A stretch of DNA of 64,000 bases, from positions 2,494,329 through 2,558,328 of the forward strand of contig CM055111.1 in NCBI GenBank assembly GCA_029204225.1. Reading direction: 5' to 3'. The DNA comes from Diphasiastrum complanatum. Taxonomy: Eukaryota > Streptophyta > Lycopodiopsida > Lycopodiales > Lycopodiaceae. A program made the translations under genes and the position numbers. Positions 22,095 through 34,689 of this stretch are shown here, in pieces. A model generated the notes under the pieces. That model saw nothing but the letters and a program-made list of their open reading frames with translations, searched no databases and was not told the DNA's origin. How positions within the stretch are numbered: position 1 is the first letter of the stretch; every line of letters begins with the position of its first letter.

Positions 22095-22470
22095 AAGGAG
22101 GTGATACTTTGATGAAGAATGGACCTGACATCAATACCTTCCCAACAATGGTCCAATTTTAAATAGTCATTAGCTTGAGTATAAGGTGATGATGATTGTA
22201 TTAAGCTTACTGGTTACAAGGATTAAGAATAAGGTAACCTTGATCAAGAGGGAACCTCGACATCAATACCCCTCCCAACAATGGTCCAATTCTAAATGGT
22301 TAATGTGTGGCCTTGTTGAATGCTTATAATCATGTGGTAATGAAGACCCAAGCTTCAATCTCATCTCGTTGCATGCAAACTAAAGGGAACTTAATTAGTT
22401 ACTATGCAATTGTGTGGTGATAGAGATCTGAGCTTCAATCTTGACTATTTGTGTGCAAAATGAAGGAACT
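22095..22470. repeat. Two sets of diverged direct repeats
   Basis: GACATCAATACC, CCAACAATGGTCCAATT and TAAATRG recur at about 22125-22160 and 22260-22300 (period about 138 bp). GAGCTTCAATCT or AAGCTTCAATCT followed by TGCAAAMT-AAGG recur at about 22350 and 22430. No gene is recognised in 21.7-22.8 kb. Confidence 0.7.
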
Positions 22471-22879
22471 TTTAGGGCCAAACTTTAGTACTTGTTGGTA
22501 TTTGGTCATATAAGCCTAACCTACTCAATAACCAAAAAGGAATGTATCATGTTATCAATATTGTGTGTGCCATGAGCAAGATTGCATTGCACACCTTACT
22601 TTCCAAATGAAGTGTACTATCTTTTCATTACATTCAACTTAATGTTCTACATATTGTTTGGTCATTCAATTGAAGGATTAATTTTCAAATCATTTTTATT
22701 TCTTATGGCAATTTTGCAAAGGATTTTTTTTTTTTTTGGCTTTCATAGTTACTTTGCACTTGATTTTATGCACATTATATATACAAGGCCAAGCAAGCTT
22801 GGAGCACGAAGCTACGAGGATAAAACTATGTTCACATTATATATTTTTATGGGCCACACTTTCTCGCTTGTTATTTGTG

Positions 22880-23620
22880 AGTTCTAATCTTCATCTCAAA
22901 AGTCTATCCTCTTGCTCGTGTACGAAAACTTCTTGCACTTTCCCTGTCTCTGGTTTTCAAGATGTTGTTTACAAAAATAAATCCTTCCGTGCTTCTCCCC
23001 TTTCTTTGCTTAAATCCCCCTCTGGTTATGGCCTCCCTCTTCTTGGTAAATCTCGCAGCACTAGCTAAACTAAAAGCTCCCACAAAGAAAATTGTTCTCG
23101 ATTGAATAGCTTCATCAGCGACTTTTGTAGGCCTGGTCCTTGTGATGCTCTTCCTCGCGACAAAGCTCTTTCTTACGACTCGGACAACCCTTCCACTAAA
23201 ATTATTTCTTCCCCAAGCAATAAAAGCGCAGCCAGTATCTCGCATGTTAATAGAGAGCCGACGGTTGAACAAGTGGAAAAGGTTGCTGCCGCAGCCAGTC
23301 TCTCTAATGGAGAAATCGCGGAAAGCTCTCGGTCGCCACATGGTAGTGAACTCATGTCCCTGCCATCGCTAGATAATGGAATGAAGAACCAGACAGCTAA
23401 AGACTTCAATGACATGCTTTTGAAGGATCATTCAAACTTGCGCTTTCACAATCCGAACTCCCCAGGTGACAGCTACAATGATTGAATGTCAACTATGGCT
23501 GATGAAAACAAAACCGGACTGCAGACCACAAACAAGAATGATACGAACCTAGACAAAGTTCCTAAGAATCCTAGCTTTCAGAGAGATGCAACGAACATGC
23601 ATACTACCTTGTTGTCGGCA
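22880..23620 (+). pseudogene. Decayed reading frame, unrecognised
   Basis: A single frame stays coding-like from about 22880 to 23620 with two internal stops (about 23066 and 23483). Contents include SLLKSPSGYGLPLLGKSRS, then RPGPCDALPRDKALSYD, then Ser/Asn-rich sequence (STKIISSPSNKSAAS). The composition resembles a disordered linker. It could be the remains of a retrotransposon ORF or a host exon. No family was recognised. Confidence 0.3.
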
Positions 23621-23775
23621 TAGTTTTTTTTTTTAGAGGACCATTTCTATCCTAAACCCACTCCACATGTTGATGCTAGTCTATTAGTTTACTCATAGGT
23701 TTTTTCTCTCAATCAGGTTTTAGGGTTTAGTTGTACATTTTACATTAAGTATGCAATGTGGTTGTTGAGTGTTGG

Positions 23776-24283
23776 TGTAAGGGAAGCTCCCTAAGAACCT
23801 GCTTACAAGATAACACACAATGGAAAACACACTATGGAGCAACCACCCAACCAAGTAGAAGCAACTAATCAACTCTAAAAGCTTCACCCCCAAGCCAAGG
23901 AATAAGAAGCATGAAGGTAGAGTGAAACCCTGGCAATGAATCAATGATGACAATGAGGAGTAAGGCGAGTTTGGCCTCAATATATAAAGCCAAAAGCAAT
24001 TTGGGCACATAGCCATGATTAGCCCTAAGTTCCCTATACATAGATTCACCTAGAATAGAGTCCTAAGCATGGACCAACTACTATTGATAACTCTACACAT
24101 CCATACATTGTCTCATACCTTGTATAAACTCCATTTAGTGTGTTCTGGGCCTCACAAGGATATTAGCTACTTTTGGGTCACATCCAATATGACGTGGCAT
24201 AACTAACAGCTTGATTTACTAGAGTACCGTGTATCCAAGACTAGGAATATACTGAATCCTACTTACTGGCCATGGACATAACA
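23776..24283 (-). mobile_element. Solo LTR, same family as 54073-54591
   Basis: On the minus strand it begins TGTTATGTCCAT and ends GGGAGCTTCCCTTACA, giving TG...CA ends over 508 bp. It aligns along its length with the LTR at 54073-54591; shared blocks include CCACCCAACCAAGTAGAAG, GACGTGGCATAACTAACA and CATTTAGTGTGTTCTGGGCC. No primer-binding site or gag follows here, so it is a solo LTR. Clear target-site duplications were not seen, which suggests age or rearrangement. Confidence 0.85.
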
Positions 24284-25146
24284 TTCTTTCCTCCTTAAAC
24301 TGCTTCTATCTTAGAAGCTCTTTAAACGGGAAAGAATTACAATTCTTTTAACTTTCAATATTAACCGAGAAAATCATTATCCTTAGTCTGACTTTCATAT
24401 CAAACAAGTACTCAGAGATAAACCTATATTCAATCGTTAATCTCTGCTCTGGAGTACAAACTCTGGTTTGAAAAGTACGCTAGTTAAATCCTATGGTGAA
24501 TTATATTCAAAAGGTCAAACTAGTACTGTTTCACATACTAGTAGAAGATTTTTGAAATATTTGATATTCAGCCCAGGGATAGGACAGAAATGAAATTGTT
24601 TCAGACTTTTTTTCCTACAGTAATCAATTTTAAACATTTACTAATGTCGTTACGTCTTCTTGGTACCTTTGCTAAAATAGATTTTAGAAAAGTGGACATC
24701 AGAGGTAGTAAGTGTGATCGGGAAATGTATTTCGCAATTAGGATTTCGGTAATCCCTGTAAATAATTGCTTAATACTGGCAAAGCCATGAAAAATATTTT
24801 ATGTGCTATTCCTCTTATCTGTCTAGAAAACAACTTTATGGGCAACCCATCAACTAACATCCAGTAAACTTTGAACACAATCCAACTAACCGGGTTCCAG
24901 AATCCAATAGTGTTCTAGAATGCATGACCCTTATGTTCTGGAATGCAGCTTTCCGGAATCCGAATCCGTTCCGAAATGTAGTGTTCCAAAAGGGGGTGCA
25001 ACTTAGGTCCACATTACATACTTGAATACTCGAAGTTGAAACTTGAGGTCATGCCAATAGTGTGCATACAATCTTTGTGATACTGGTGCAAGCAGTCTTT
25101 GTAATAACATTTTAATTGTGAGTTAATATTATCATTACATTGCTCG

Positions 25147-25219
25147 TCAAATAGTGCCTCATTGTCGTCATTATCTACGAGTCATAGTGATGACGACAAT
25201 GCCTCTGACGAGGAGTAGT
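25147..25219. repeat. Inverted repeat with CTCGTCA ends
   Basis: Left arm CTCGTCA...GTGCCTCATTGTCGTCAT faces right arm ATGACGACAATGCCTCTGACGAG, with a loop of about 20 nt and a small bulge in the left arm. It would form a stable stem in RNA or DNA. Its right arm also reads as Asp/Glu-rich codons, so its origin is unclear. Confidence 0.7.
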
Positions 25220-25695
25220 AGTGTAATATAGTGTAGTTTTTATTTTTTTTGTTTTTGGATATTATGTATATCATCGTGATGTATTGTACATGAGATGGAA
25301 ACTCTCACAACATTATGTAATATAATGTTCAAATTTTGGTATAACGTTCGAATTGCAATGATTATGATTCATATCGAATGGATTGTAATTTTCATATGTT
25401 TGAAACATAGGTTACATTCATTACTTTCCTTGTATTTATGTAGACTGTCATCGACTTTCCTTGTATTTTTGCAGGGTATGCGACTATAGGAATATTTACA
25501 ACAACATTATGAATAGATCTAGATTAGTAGAGAGAGAGAGATAGGGATGGAGAGGATAGAAATCCAACATAGAATCCAATTCTATTGGTTAATTGTTGAG
25601 TGGTTGAAACTAGAGTATTGATGTAAGTAGATGGCTAAGATTAGCATGTGGCCAAATGGAAACTTAATCTAGAAGGCTCCAAATGTGGCTTACAA

Positions 25696-25782
25696 GACTC
25701 TATAAATAGGATGAACCTTTCTCATTTTGTATCTCTCTCACTTGTTGATGAATTGAAAAACAAAAGGTGGTTCTACATTGTT

Positions 25783-25876
<94 letters not shown>

Positions 25877-25882
25877 TGACAT
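25696..25882 (+). promoter_or_regulatory. TATA box followed by long (CT)n tract
   Basis: CTCTATAAATAGG (TATA at 25701-25708) stands about 75 bp upstream of an uninterrupted (CT)n of about 87 bases (25787-25873). TATA plus CT-rich leader is typical of plant core promoters and of retroelement LTRs. No downstream gene was identified, so it may belong to an LTR. Confidence 0.45.
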
Positions 25883-26293
25883 TCTCTAGAGTTTTTGTAC
25901 ACACACACAAAAAAAACCCAAAATCACACTTGCAAAAACAACCCTTTGGCGTTGCCCCCCTTCCGCTACAGAAGATTCTCTGGAACGGATCTTCCTAGCT
26001 TGCACGTTCTTCTGTCCACAGCCAAACAGATCAGCCACAATATTCTATCACGACCAACAGATCAGCCACGTTCTTGTGTCACGACCAACAGATCAACTCT
26101 TTGCATGCAACGCTCTTGATAGAGCAGTAGGTGTGGACACATGCACCTACGATTTGCACTTTGTGGAACGTGTCTATCTCTGGTAGGCATGGTGAGGGTC
26201 ACTGCTGGTCAAACGGTCAACACAGGTAAAAAACCCTTCACATTTTCACCAATCAGATTGTCGGATTCGTATTTTGTCCATCACAGCGTGCAT

Positions 26294-26296
<3 letters not shown>

Positions 26297-26364
<68 letters not shown>
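26297..26364. repeat. (CT)n microsatellite
   Basis: An almost pure CT run of about 66 bases, the second such tract within 600 bp. Confidence 0.95.
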
Positions 26365-26367
<3 letters not shown>

Positions 26368-26924
26368 GGATTCTTCCTCGTTTCTATTTACCCTGTCTTG
26401 CTATCAAACTAACGGACTACTAGATACGTACAGCCTCTTCAAAGACACAAGGTTTCTAACTTACCCAACCTTCTACACTTAAAATAAAAAAGTTTCTTTA
26501 AGAAGTGAAGAAAGTACCCAATTTTTTTTTTTAAAAAGTAGAGGACTCTACAAATAAAATTTTTTAAACTATAACTATAATGGAGAGAAACGTAATTTTC
26601 CACTCTTTTTTGAATGTATGTCACCTTTCGAAAAACTTTGGTACATGACTCTATATAAACCTACAGCTTTTGACATTTGCTCCTTACAACACTGTGAAAG
26701 GTTTTTTTATCTTTCACCTACGAAAAGTGCGCCCTACCAGTTTGATACTTGACAAGAAGATCTATTTCGTATGCTCTCTTCCTCTCAACTCTTTACTATG
26801 GTTGCTCTCCTCTTGCTTGATTATAGCATTAGACAGGATGCTTTTAAGTTTACTCTCAATGCCATGTAGACTACTCATCGAATGATGCCTTTTCTACATA
26901 GTTTCAATGTTTATAATGGTAGTT

Positions 26925-27385
26925 GTCTAGCGATGGACATATTATTGGCTTTCTTTGTTGAAATAGAAGCACATCTTGCCCAGAAGGCAGTGATGGAGGC
27001 TTCCCTCTTGTGAAAATGTCTTAAAGAACATTCTGATGGCAGCGATGGTTGATTAGCCATTGGTATCGCTATACATATAGTATGTTACTTTTGAAATGAA
27101 GCGCTGGAGTAGCCCTATCCATAGCGGATTTGTGGCTAACTCTACACATCTGTCCAAGCGATGGACAATATGCCTTCTCTCTCTGTTTTAAGTAAACTTT
27201 TATGAGAAATATGAGTGGGAAGTCCAGCGATGTTCAGTGATGGACAGATTGCTTCATCCTCTAAAAATTCTTATCTACTATCAGTGATGGATAGTAGTGG
27301 TATCTTTTCATTATACTTTGATGGTTTATTGAACCTTTGGCTTACAGTCCAAGCGATGGACTACTATCCAGAGATGGATAGAAGG
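26925..27385. repeat. Recurring AGCGATGGAC word
   Basis: AGCGATGGAC or the close forms AGTGATGGA and AGAGATGGAT occur about nine times in 460 bases at irregular spacing, often paired (CCAAGCGATGGACTAC, CAGTGATGGATAG). No consistent frame explains them. They lie about 1 kb upstream of a copia primer-binding site and might be in the U3 of its LTR. Confidence 0.6.
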
Positions 27386-28311
27386 AGCTTTGATGGCTTA
27401 CTTTTGAGAAATGATTATACTCTTGTTCTTACAATGTATTAAAACTCTCATAATATCGTTTCATTACGTTTTGCAAATCTCATCCTACTAAACTAAATAA
27501 GTATCGGTGCATGTGATAATGTAGCGACATCTTTTACTACGACATTTTTCTGCTACGCTCTGGTTCTTACTCGAACAAAGGTATGCTCTCTACTGAGACT
27601 TTACAAAACAGAAAATACATTCTGCTTATGTTACTTAGATGTCTTTCAGCTCTGAAAACAGAACTAAAAGGACCATATTTGTTGTCGCTATGATATATAG
27701 ATAGTACTTTCACGGAAAAACAACTATGGCAGCATCTCAAGAAGCCTCGTCTACAAACATTCAGGTATGAATTCTCGTTATCAATTTAGATGCGAATGCT
27801 ACAACACACGAACATGATAACTAGTTTAAAAGAAAACCTTTGTTATGATTTTTCAATATGCTTCTTCCTATCCAAACATGACTTTGATGCATGTATTGAT
27901 TGGTAGTTTATCCCTCGGTTACTTTGCATCAACAAGTTTCTCCAAACATCTTAATGCATGAATGTCGCTTACTAGCTTTCTTTTATTTTTGCATTACTTT
28001 TTATATGATTTTAAGACCTTTATCTATTCTAACTCATTCTATAAATTGCTTATTCCACATTTCTACCTGACCAAACTATTGAGCTAACTAGCTATCAAAA
28101 TTACCATGGCTATCTATGATATCTCAAATTGTTCTACATAGCAAGTTAGTCTGATCGTCTAATAGTATTGTTAGCATGACAATGAATTTGCAAATTTTTT
28201 TTATCATAATTACAAAACTAATAGGTAACTATATCTATCTAATCATTTAGGACAAAATAGATGAATTTTCATTCTTTGTGTGAATTCCTAAAGTCTATTT
28301 ATCTTCCGACA

Positions 28312-28990
28312 TGGTATCAGAGTAGGTTACTACTTGAACCATAGTAGATTGAGAAAATTTAGTCACAACAATTTGTTCTACTTGTTCTTGTCATCCACAA
28401 ATGGATTCCTCCAGCAACACAATGTCGATGATCGATGAACTGGATGGAAGTAGCTACCATATATGGAGATTTAAAATGAGAGTCATCTTACTAGCTAAAG
28501 AGTTATGGGAAGTCATAGAAGGAACAGAAGAAAAAACTCTAACTAATTAGTGAGCACATGAAAATTAAAGATGGTAGCATTGTTTCTACTAAATTATTTC
28601 TACAAAAGAAATTTCTCTCACTATGAATGTCAAAAAATAAAATGATGACTGATACATAACTTTAAAAATCTATTTGAACAAAATAGGATCTGCAGTTCAA
28701 GACTCAAATGCAATAATGACCTTATTGTCAAGTTTACCTACTTTATATGAAAGTTGAGTAATGATCTTCTCTACAAAAGTAGAAATAACTCTTATAAGAG
28801 TCTTAAAAATGCCACCCCAAGAGAATCCAAAAGAAGAGATTCAGCAACCAATACTAGTTTTAGAAACTCAAGCCTCCTTCTTAAAGAAAGGCCTTCAGAA
28901 GTAGAAGAAAAAAAAAGACTGAAAGAAAAGCCATCAAGATGCAACAGTAGAAGCATGCAAATCATGAAGAAACAAAGTGTTTCTTATTAC
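28312..28990 (+). pseudogene. Copia element 5' end: primer-binding site and gag remains
   Basis: A primer-binding site TGGTATCAGAGT at 28312-28323 follows a CA dinucleotide, as expected at an LTR end. At 28401 gag begins (MDSSSNTMSMIDELDG, then YHIWRFKMRVILLAKE), typical of Ty1/copia gag. Two stops end the frame near 28548. Later gag-like pieces (LSSLPTLYES near 28730) are out of frame. The element is interrupted near 29030 by the next one. The left end of its 5' LTR was not located. Confidence 0.8.
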
Positions 28991-29028
28991 AAAGCCTTGC
29001 TAGCTTTTAGCCCTTCACCTGACAAAGA

Positions 29029-29629
29029 TGTTCGTGTTCTCGAACATCTGGAGACACGAAACACGAAGAGTTTCGCGAACACGAAAGTCAACGAAGACAA
29101 AGACGAACGGTTCGCGAACACAAACGAGATTCCTTTGCGGTCCAACAAGACAGAAAGGCAGATGAGGTAAACGAAGCCAACGATGGAAACGAAACCCGTT
29201 CTGTCCTCATGCTCCAAGGAGTACCACCTACTACTCGTGAGAGAACCATGCTTCTCTCACGCCAACGCACTGCGTGGATTCACATGTAGTGCCCTGAAGA
29301 AATCAGAGAACATTAATATAGATTATTTTCTGGTTGTGTCTGATCTTGGATGTTGAATGCTTATGTTGTTTATTTCATATGTCTGAGTTTTCTTGTTTCC
29401 TTTGAATTCCTCACCTTGGTTGAAATTAAGTCAAATGTTGTATTAATTTTATGAACGTAGATCAGTAGTAACTGACTACTCTCTGGAGGATTGTAGGAGT
29501 GTTTCAGCTGGCAGTGCCCAGCGGATGCATTTGAACTCCATCCGAATCTTGAAAGAGAGTCGCAACTGTTTTGTGAATTTTCTCTCCTAGATTCATTACA
29601 TGTATCAGAGCATCTTGCGATTCTCATCA
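29029..29629 (+). mobile_element. Probable 5' LTR of the second copia element
   Basis: It starts near TGTTCGTGTTCTCGAAC and ends CTCATCA, directly before the primer-binding site at 29631-29642 (TGGTATCAGAGC). The left boundary is inferred only from a TG start and the change of sequence character inside the neighbouring gag. No matching 3' LTR was found downstream of the pol remains. Confidence 0.5.
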
Positions 29630-29741
29630 GTGGTATCAGAGCCACCCTGCCATATTCTGACATAGCCAAGAAGCTAGCAGATCCAAGAGTCCAAGCATTC
29701 AGACAATCAACCATCAACAAGAAAACAGACTTCAAGAAACA

Positions 29742-31905
29742 ATGGCTTCAATCAGCGACATGCAGAGCAAGATCTGTACTATACTTAATTCTTCAGAGTC
29801 TAACTTTCTAGTCTGGAAATTTAAGACATCTTTGATACTCAAGGGCGAAGGACTCTTCCCCTGGGTGGATGGAACAAAAGAAATGCCTACGACAACAGGC
29901 AAGGAGCTACGCGAATGGAGGGAGAAAAATGACAAGGCAGTAGCCTTGCTATCATCTTCCATCAAAGATAGCCTTACACTTGACCTGGCTACACTCTCCA
30001 AAGCTAAGGAGATGTGGGATGCACTGCTCACAAGATTTCAGACGAAATCAAGAAGTCAGATTATGATGCTGGAAGATCAGCTGACGAATCTGCAGTGGGA
30101 TGGAAAAGACCTCACCTCCTTTGTAAGAAAGATGAAGGATCTGTTTCTATCACTACACAACTCTGGATCAGAGAATGTAGTATCAGCTGAGAAGTAGCTC
30201 ACATATTTGTTGAGAGCCTTATCCAGATCTTTCCAAATGACACGAACCCTGCTCGCAAAAGATCCTACCATGAATCTCAAAAAGGCGATTGTCGAGATTC
30301 GAGAGGAAGTCGAGGCCAGAGAGCATCTTGATCACAAAGATAAAATAGATCACAAAGATGGTTTTGACCAGGCACAAAGATGAAACGTTGCATACTTCGT
30401 TAGAAACAGTTCAAGCCTAAGAGATAGTCAAATCAGAGGCAAGATCGTGACCAACAAGCAGAGGGGACTAGCAAAAGCAACTGGAAGACCAAAGGGAGGT
30501 CGAAACGACAAGATGCAGACAAGAAGACCTGCACGAGATGGACATACAATAAATACTTGCTGGCTCAATCCCAAGATTGAGTGTATCCATTGCCATAAGA
30601 AGGGTCATGCAGCCATGGATTGCTGCCAGAGTCCAAGAAACAGATCAGCACAGAACAGACAGGAGAACGATAATAATTCTTCCTATGTCGAGGAGCCCGA
30701 GAGCTTGAAGATGGGCGAAGAAAGAATGAACAAAAATTGTTCGACCGCCTATATCTATGAAGATGTGTGTGTGCAGCATCAACGTCTGACACACAAGAGG
30801 TGATCCTGGATTCAGGAGCCACCTCGCACTTCGTGACATCAAGACAAATCATGTCTGATTTCAAAAGTGCAGATCCCTCAAGATTCGTAGTTCTTGGAGA
30901 TGGATCCAGACATCAAGTGAACGATATTGGTTCACTCTCGCTCAACACCAACAACAGAGACAGACGACTCAAAGACGTTATGCTTGTGGCAACTCTACAA
31001 CAAGACTTGCTCTCTGTAGCAAGAATAGCAGATGTAGGGATGCGTGTGACGTTTTCTAATGAAGCATGCAACGTGATTGATGCCAGCACCAGCACTCTCA
31101 TTGCTCAAGGCAGAAGGAAGGGCAACCTATATCATCTAAAGGTGCGCCTACCTGAAGATCAGATGCATCAGACCCATGACGACTCGCAAGACACTCTATG
31201 GCACAAAAGACTCTGCCACATGAACTCAAGATGAGCGAACACTCCAATGTTCGTAGGGACAGTGCTAACAAATGACAACTGTCCAAACACTGAGGAAGAA
31301 AAAGAACAGATGCAGCTCACACCCTACAGGAGGCTGATAGATTCATTGATGTACCTTGCAGACATCACTCGTCCTGATATTGCTTATGTAGTATTCAGGA
31401 TGAGCCAATTCTGCACGTATCCAGACTCGACACATTGGAAGATTGCAAAACAAATTTTGCAATATCTTCAATTAACGAGGGATTATGGCTTGTGTTATTG
31501 TCGTGGTGCAGGTCTCAAGATACTTTCCTACAGTGATGCTAGTTGGGCATCACTCAGAGACGACTGTAAAAGTGTCTTAGGAGGATGCACCATCGCATCA
31601 AGAGCAATAGTTCTCTGGGTCAGCAAGAAGCAGACCATTGTAGCCCAGTCGTCCTGCGAAGCAGAGTACGTAGCAGTAGCGAAGATGGCCAATGAAATAA
31701 TTTTGCTAACGCAGCTCCTGGACGAATTGGGCGAAACAAGGAATGAGCCATTGGTCTTGTAGTGGACAGCACCTCTGTGATACACCTGACGAAAGATCCT
31801 GTGTTCCACTCAAGAACGAAGCACATTGCAATCAAGTATCACTTGATCATGGATCTGATTGAAAGGAAGATGATGCAGACCACCTTCATAGGAACAGTGA
31901 GCGAA
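29742..31905 (+). pseudogene. Copia gag-pol with large internal deletion
   Basis: Gag starts at 29742 (MASISDMQSKICTIL, WVDGTKEMPTTTGKEL), followed by the zinc knuckle CIHCHKKGHAAMDCC near 30580 and the retropepsin motif VILDSGATSHFV near 30797. The pre-integrase segment LWHKRLCHMNSR then stops at 31234. Directly after, at about 31247, the sequence resumes in the far C-terminal part of reverse transcriptase (YRRLIDSLMYLADITRPDI). It continues into RNase H (LSYSDASWASLRDD, WVSKKQTIVAQSSCEAEY), ending near 31905 after a stop or frame shift at about 31760. Integrase and most of the polymerase are missing. The gag matches the fragment at 11.45-11.97 kb. Confidence 0.93.
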
Positions 31906-33680
31906 ACTAGTGAGTGTCATTAACACTTGCATGCAATCACTGTTGTCAAGGTGAAAAAGATTTAAGACCCTCCAATGCTGATATCTGAGGAAAATGATTA
32001 TTGTTGACGCTGTCAAAGGGAAACATACTCCTGCAATGTTGTAGCAACACTAAATCGAACTTCAAAGTGCAAGGATTCACACCTTGGGAAAGCTAGCCAA
32101 TGGTTCCTATCTAACACCCAACTGTGAACACCCAATTGTGAAGGGTTTAAGCAACTACCTTTGAAGGCAGTACAAGAGGAGGCTCTCCACATTCATGACT
32201 AAGTAGCTCTCATGACAAATCAGTTACCTTGCTCATCACTAAGTTATGTTCACAACTTCTGTCAATATCACTATGAAATGTTGGATCACGTTATTATGAA
32301 TGTTTCTTTTGATGACATGTTATGCATGGGGAAACACGATCTACAATTTGGATAGAACATGATGATATGCATGTTGGAAGCTTAGATCATATTATCTTTA
32401 ACATGCTACATATATCACTGGTACCATTGTATGCGTTATGATTTGTATAAAGAAACTGTTTTTTTGTTGATAAGCAATCAGTTGATGCTACCCAGTTCTT
32501 GTGGTGTTATTGATGGTTATTATAATGACAAGCAAGGTTGAGCAAGCATTACTGTGTTATATGAAGTTTCTAAGTTGACAACTGGACCCGACCTCTTTGA
32601 AACACAAGATCGAGCAGTCCACCAAATGTGGCTGAAATACGCCACTTTGGTTAAGTCTCACTAGTCACACCCACTGTCAGAAATGTCTAGTGAAATTCCT
32701 AGACCCGACAGATGGCGAAATACTACCGCTCATCAAACAGAGCGATATGTATAACTTGTACCCCACAGACAAAGAGCATAGAATCAATGAGCAAATCTTA
32801 TATAGGCCCTAGAAATATATTCATCAAACGAGGACCTATAAACCACACCCTAGTAGTGCAAAACCACCCTAGAGAGCATGATGCCAAACACATGGGGTTA
32901 CGGGCAGTCTCTAAGGGTAATGCTCTATTAAAAAACCACAGAAATAAAAAATGAACAGCTACATATGAGTAGAATTGAGTATCAACTCTTGCCATCACTA
33001 GGTGATGTTTGCCAAATGTATAGAAGAGGAATATTACGATACCACTTCTACATCCCAGAATTTCATCATAACCTACTGCTTGGTGACAGTTTGATTAGGG
33101 CACAACACTGTGGAGAACATAGTTATCTAGAGGTATATGAGCTTGTGATTGACGGGTATTGGCATTTGATGACACCTCCACTCGATACGTAGAAATAACA
33201 CAATCTCTTACACAAACCCCAATCTTTGAGCCACCAGTACACTCATTTGTAGCATCTAATAGTGATAGCAAAAATCTAGTGAATGATCCTAGAAGAGCAT
33301 GGTTTCAACACCCTAAATTGGTTCTAGGAACTCCTAGTGAAAGTCTTGCTAATGATTTTGTTACTAGCCCCCATATGCAAGTAAGGACGATCTAGGAATC
33401 AGAGTTTGTACCTAGAAACCAAGTGAAAATAGCAACCTCTCCCTGCAATCATACTTCTGAGAGCCTGAAAACTCTCATTGATTGGGGAGTACGGGGTGAC
33501 TAGGATGATCCCCAGGGTTGGAAGTGGTAATTGACCTTAGTCATTCGCGTAAGGGCAGTGTGGGCCCTTTCCCTCACTGGGGCTTTCAAGCGGGACCAAC
33601 CCCCTGTCGAAAAATCCCTAACAACTGATCACATGCTAAAAGTTGAGTTTAGTAATAAGAAGTGTCAGGCCAAGAATATA
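31906..33680. other. No recognisable gene
   Basis: Short open frames (32965-33192, 33159-33395) hold no known motif. The stretch may contain remnants of copia polyprotein upstream of the integrase fragment that follows. Confidence 0.4.
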
Positions 33681-33689
33681 AATTAGGGT

Positions 33690-34190
33690 TACAAGGTGAA
33701 TGTTGATGGTGTTCGCGACAAGTCATGTGGCTTGTACAAGCTGAATGCCTAAGTGCAATGAATTGGTAACAACCACGTCTTCTCAGAGTTATTTGTGGCA
33801 TAGATGTTTGGGGCACCGAAACTTACAAGTTTACCTAGTTTGGATGATAAAGAGGAACCTATATGCAAGGGATGCATATAGGCAAATCATATTGAGAAGT
33901 ATTTTATAAGGAGGGGGAAACTAGAGCCAAACAAGTGCTAGAACTTGTACACTCATATTTGTGCAGGCTGATGAAGACAATGTCAGTTGGTGGGGCACTC
34001 TATTTCTTGGCATTCATTGATGACTATAAAATAAGAACGTGGATCTACACCATAAAGGAGAAATCAAGGGCATATGAGTGTTTCAAGGACTTTAAGGCGT
34101 TAGTAGAGAACCAAGAAAATGCCAAGATCAAGGTGTCAAGGTCTGATTGAGGGGGTGAGTATCGCTCTACTGTATTCATAATATTTCAAT
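33690..34190 (+). pseudogene. Copia pre-integrase/integrase fragment
   Basis: Pieces in order are KSCGLYKLNA (pre-integrase), LEPNKC, and LELVHSYLCRLMKTMSVGG. These are followed by FLAFIDDYKIRTWIYTIKEK and KDFKALVENQENAKIKV, then GGEYRS. This is the Ty1/copia integrase core, broken by several stops and frame shifts. No LTR or other pol domain adjoins. Confidence 0.88.
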
Positions 34191-34689
34191 ATTAGGAGGT
34201 TAATAGAGCACAATCTCATATCTTGTTATTTGTGCTTTCTCTTCATTGGAATGGACTTGTATACCCCATTGATCATAAATTATAACATATGCTTCTTGAG
34301 CAAACTGAAAGGTTGTCAAATAGGTCTCATATTCATTATAGTGATCAGAATATAAAAAACAAACCTAGGATAATATGGAATTCTTATAAAAAGAGAATGT
34401 ATAGAAGCCTGGAGGGAGGAGGTAACAATATCTATAGATTTTCTTACAATGTTGTCAAGTTTCTCTTGGGTTATCTCCATCTTAGGAGAAAAAAACTTTT
34501 GAATAGATAACATACTGCTCTAAAGGACCACTCTCGTGATCATTGGCGTAGTTCGACTGCTCATTACCATGATAAGATTTGGGTTCCATTAGATTTGGAG
34601 GAGGAGCACTCTGTACCGTTGGAGCTGGCATAGCTAATCGTTCTGGAAATCCAAGGGCACATTGGAAAGGCTTTCCGTCAGGACCTTTC

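Noticed and set aside
22904-23341. 145-aa Arg-rich minus-strand frame
   Set aside because: Composition is that of an antisense shadow; the plus strand carries the more coherent frame.
25648-25998. Ser-Leu repeat protein, and the Arg-Glu repeat on the other strand
   Set aside because: Translation of the (CT)n tract; no other evidence of coding.
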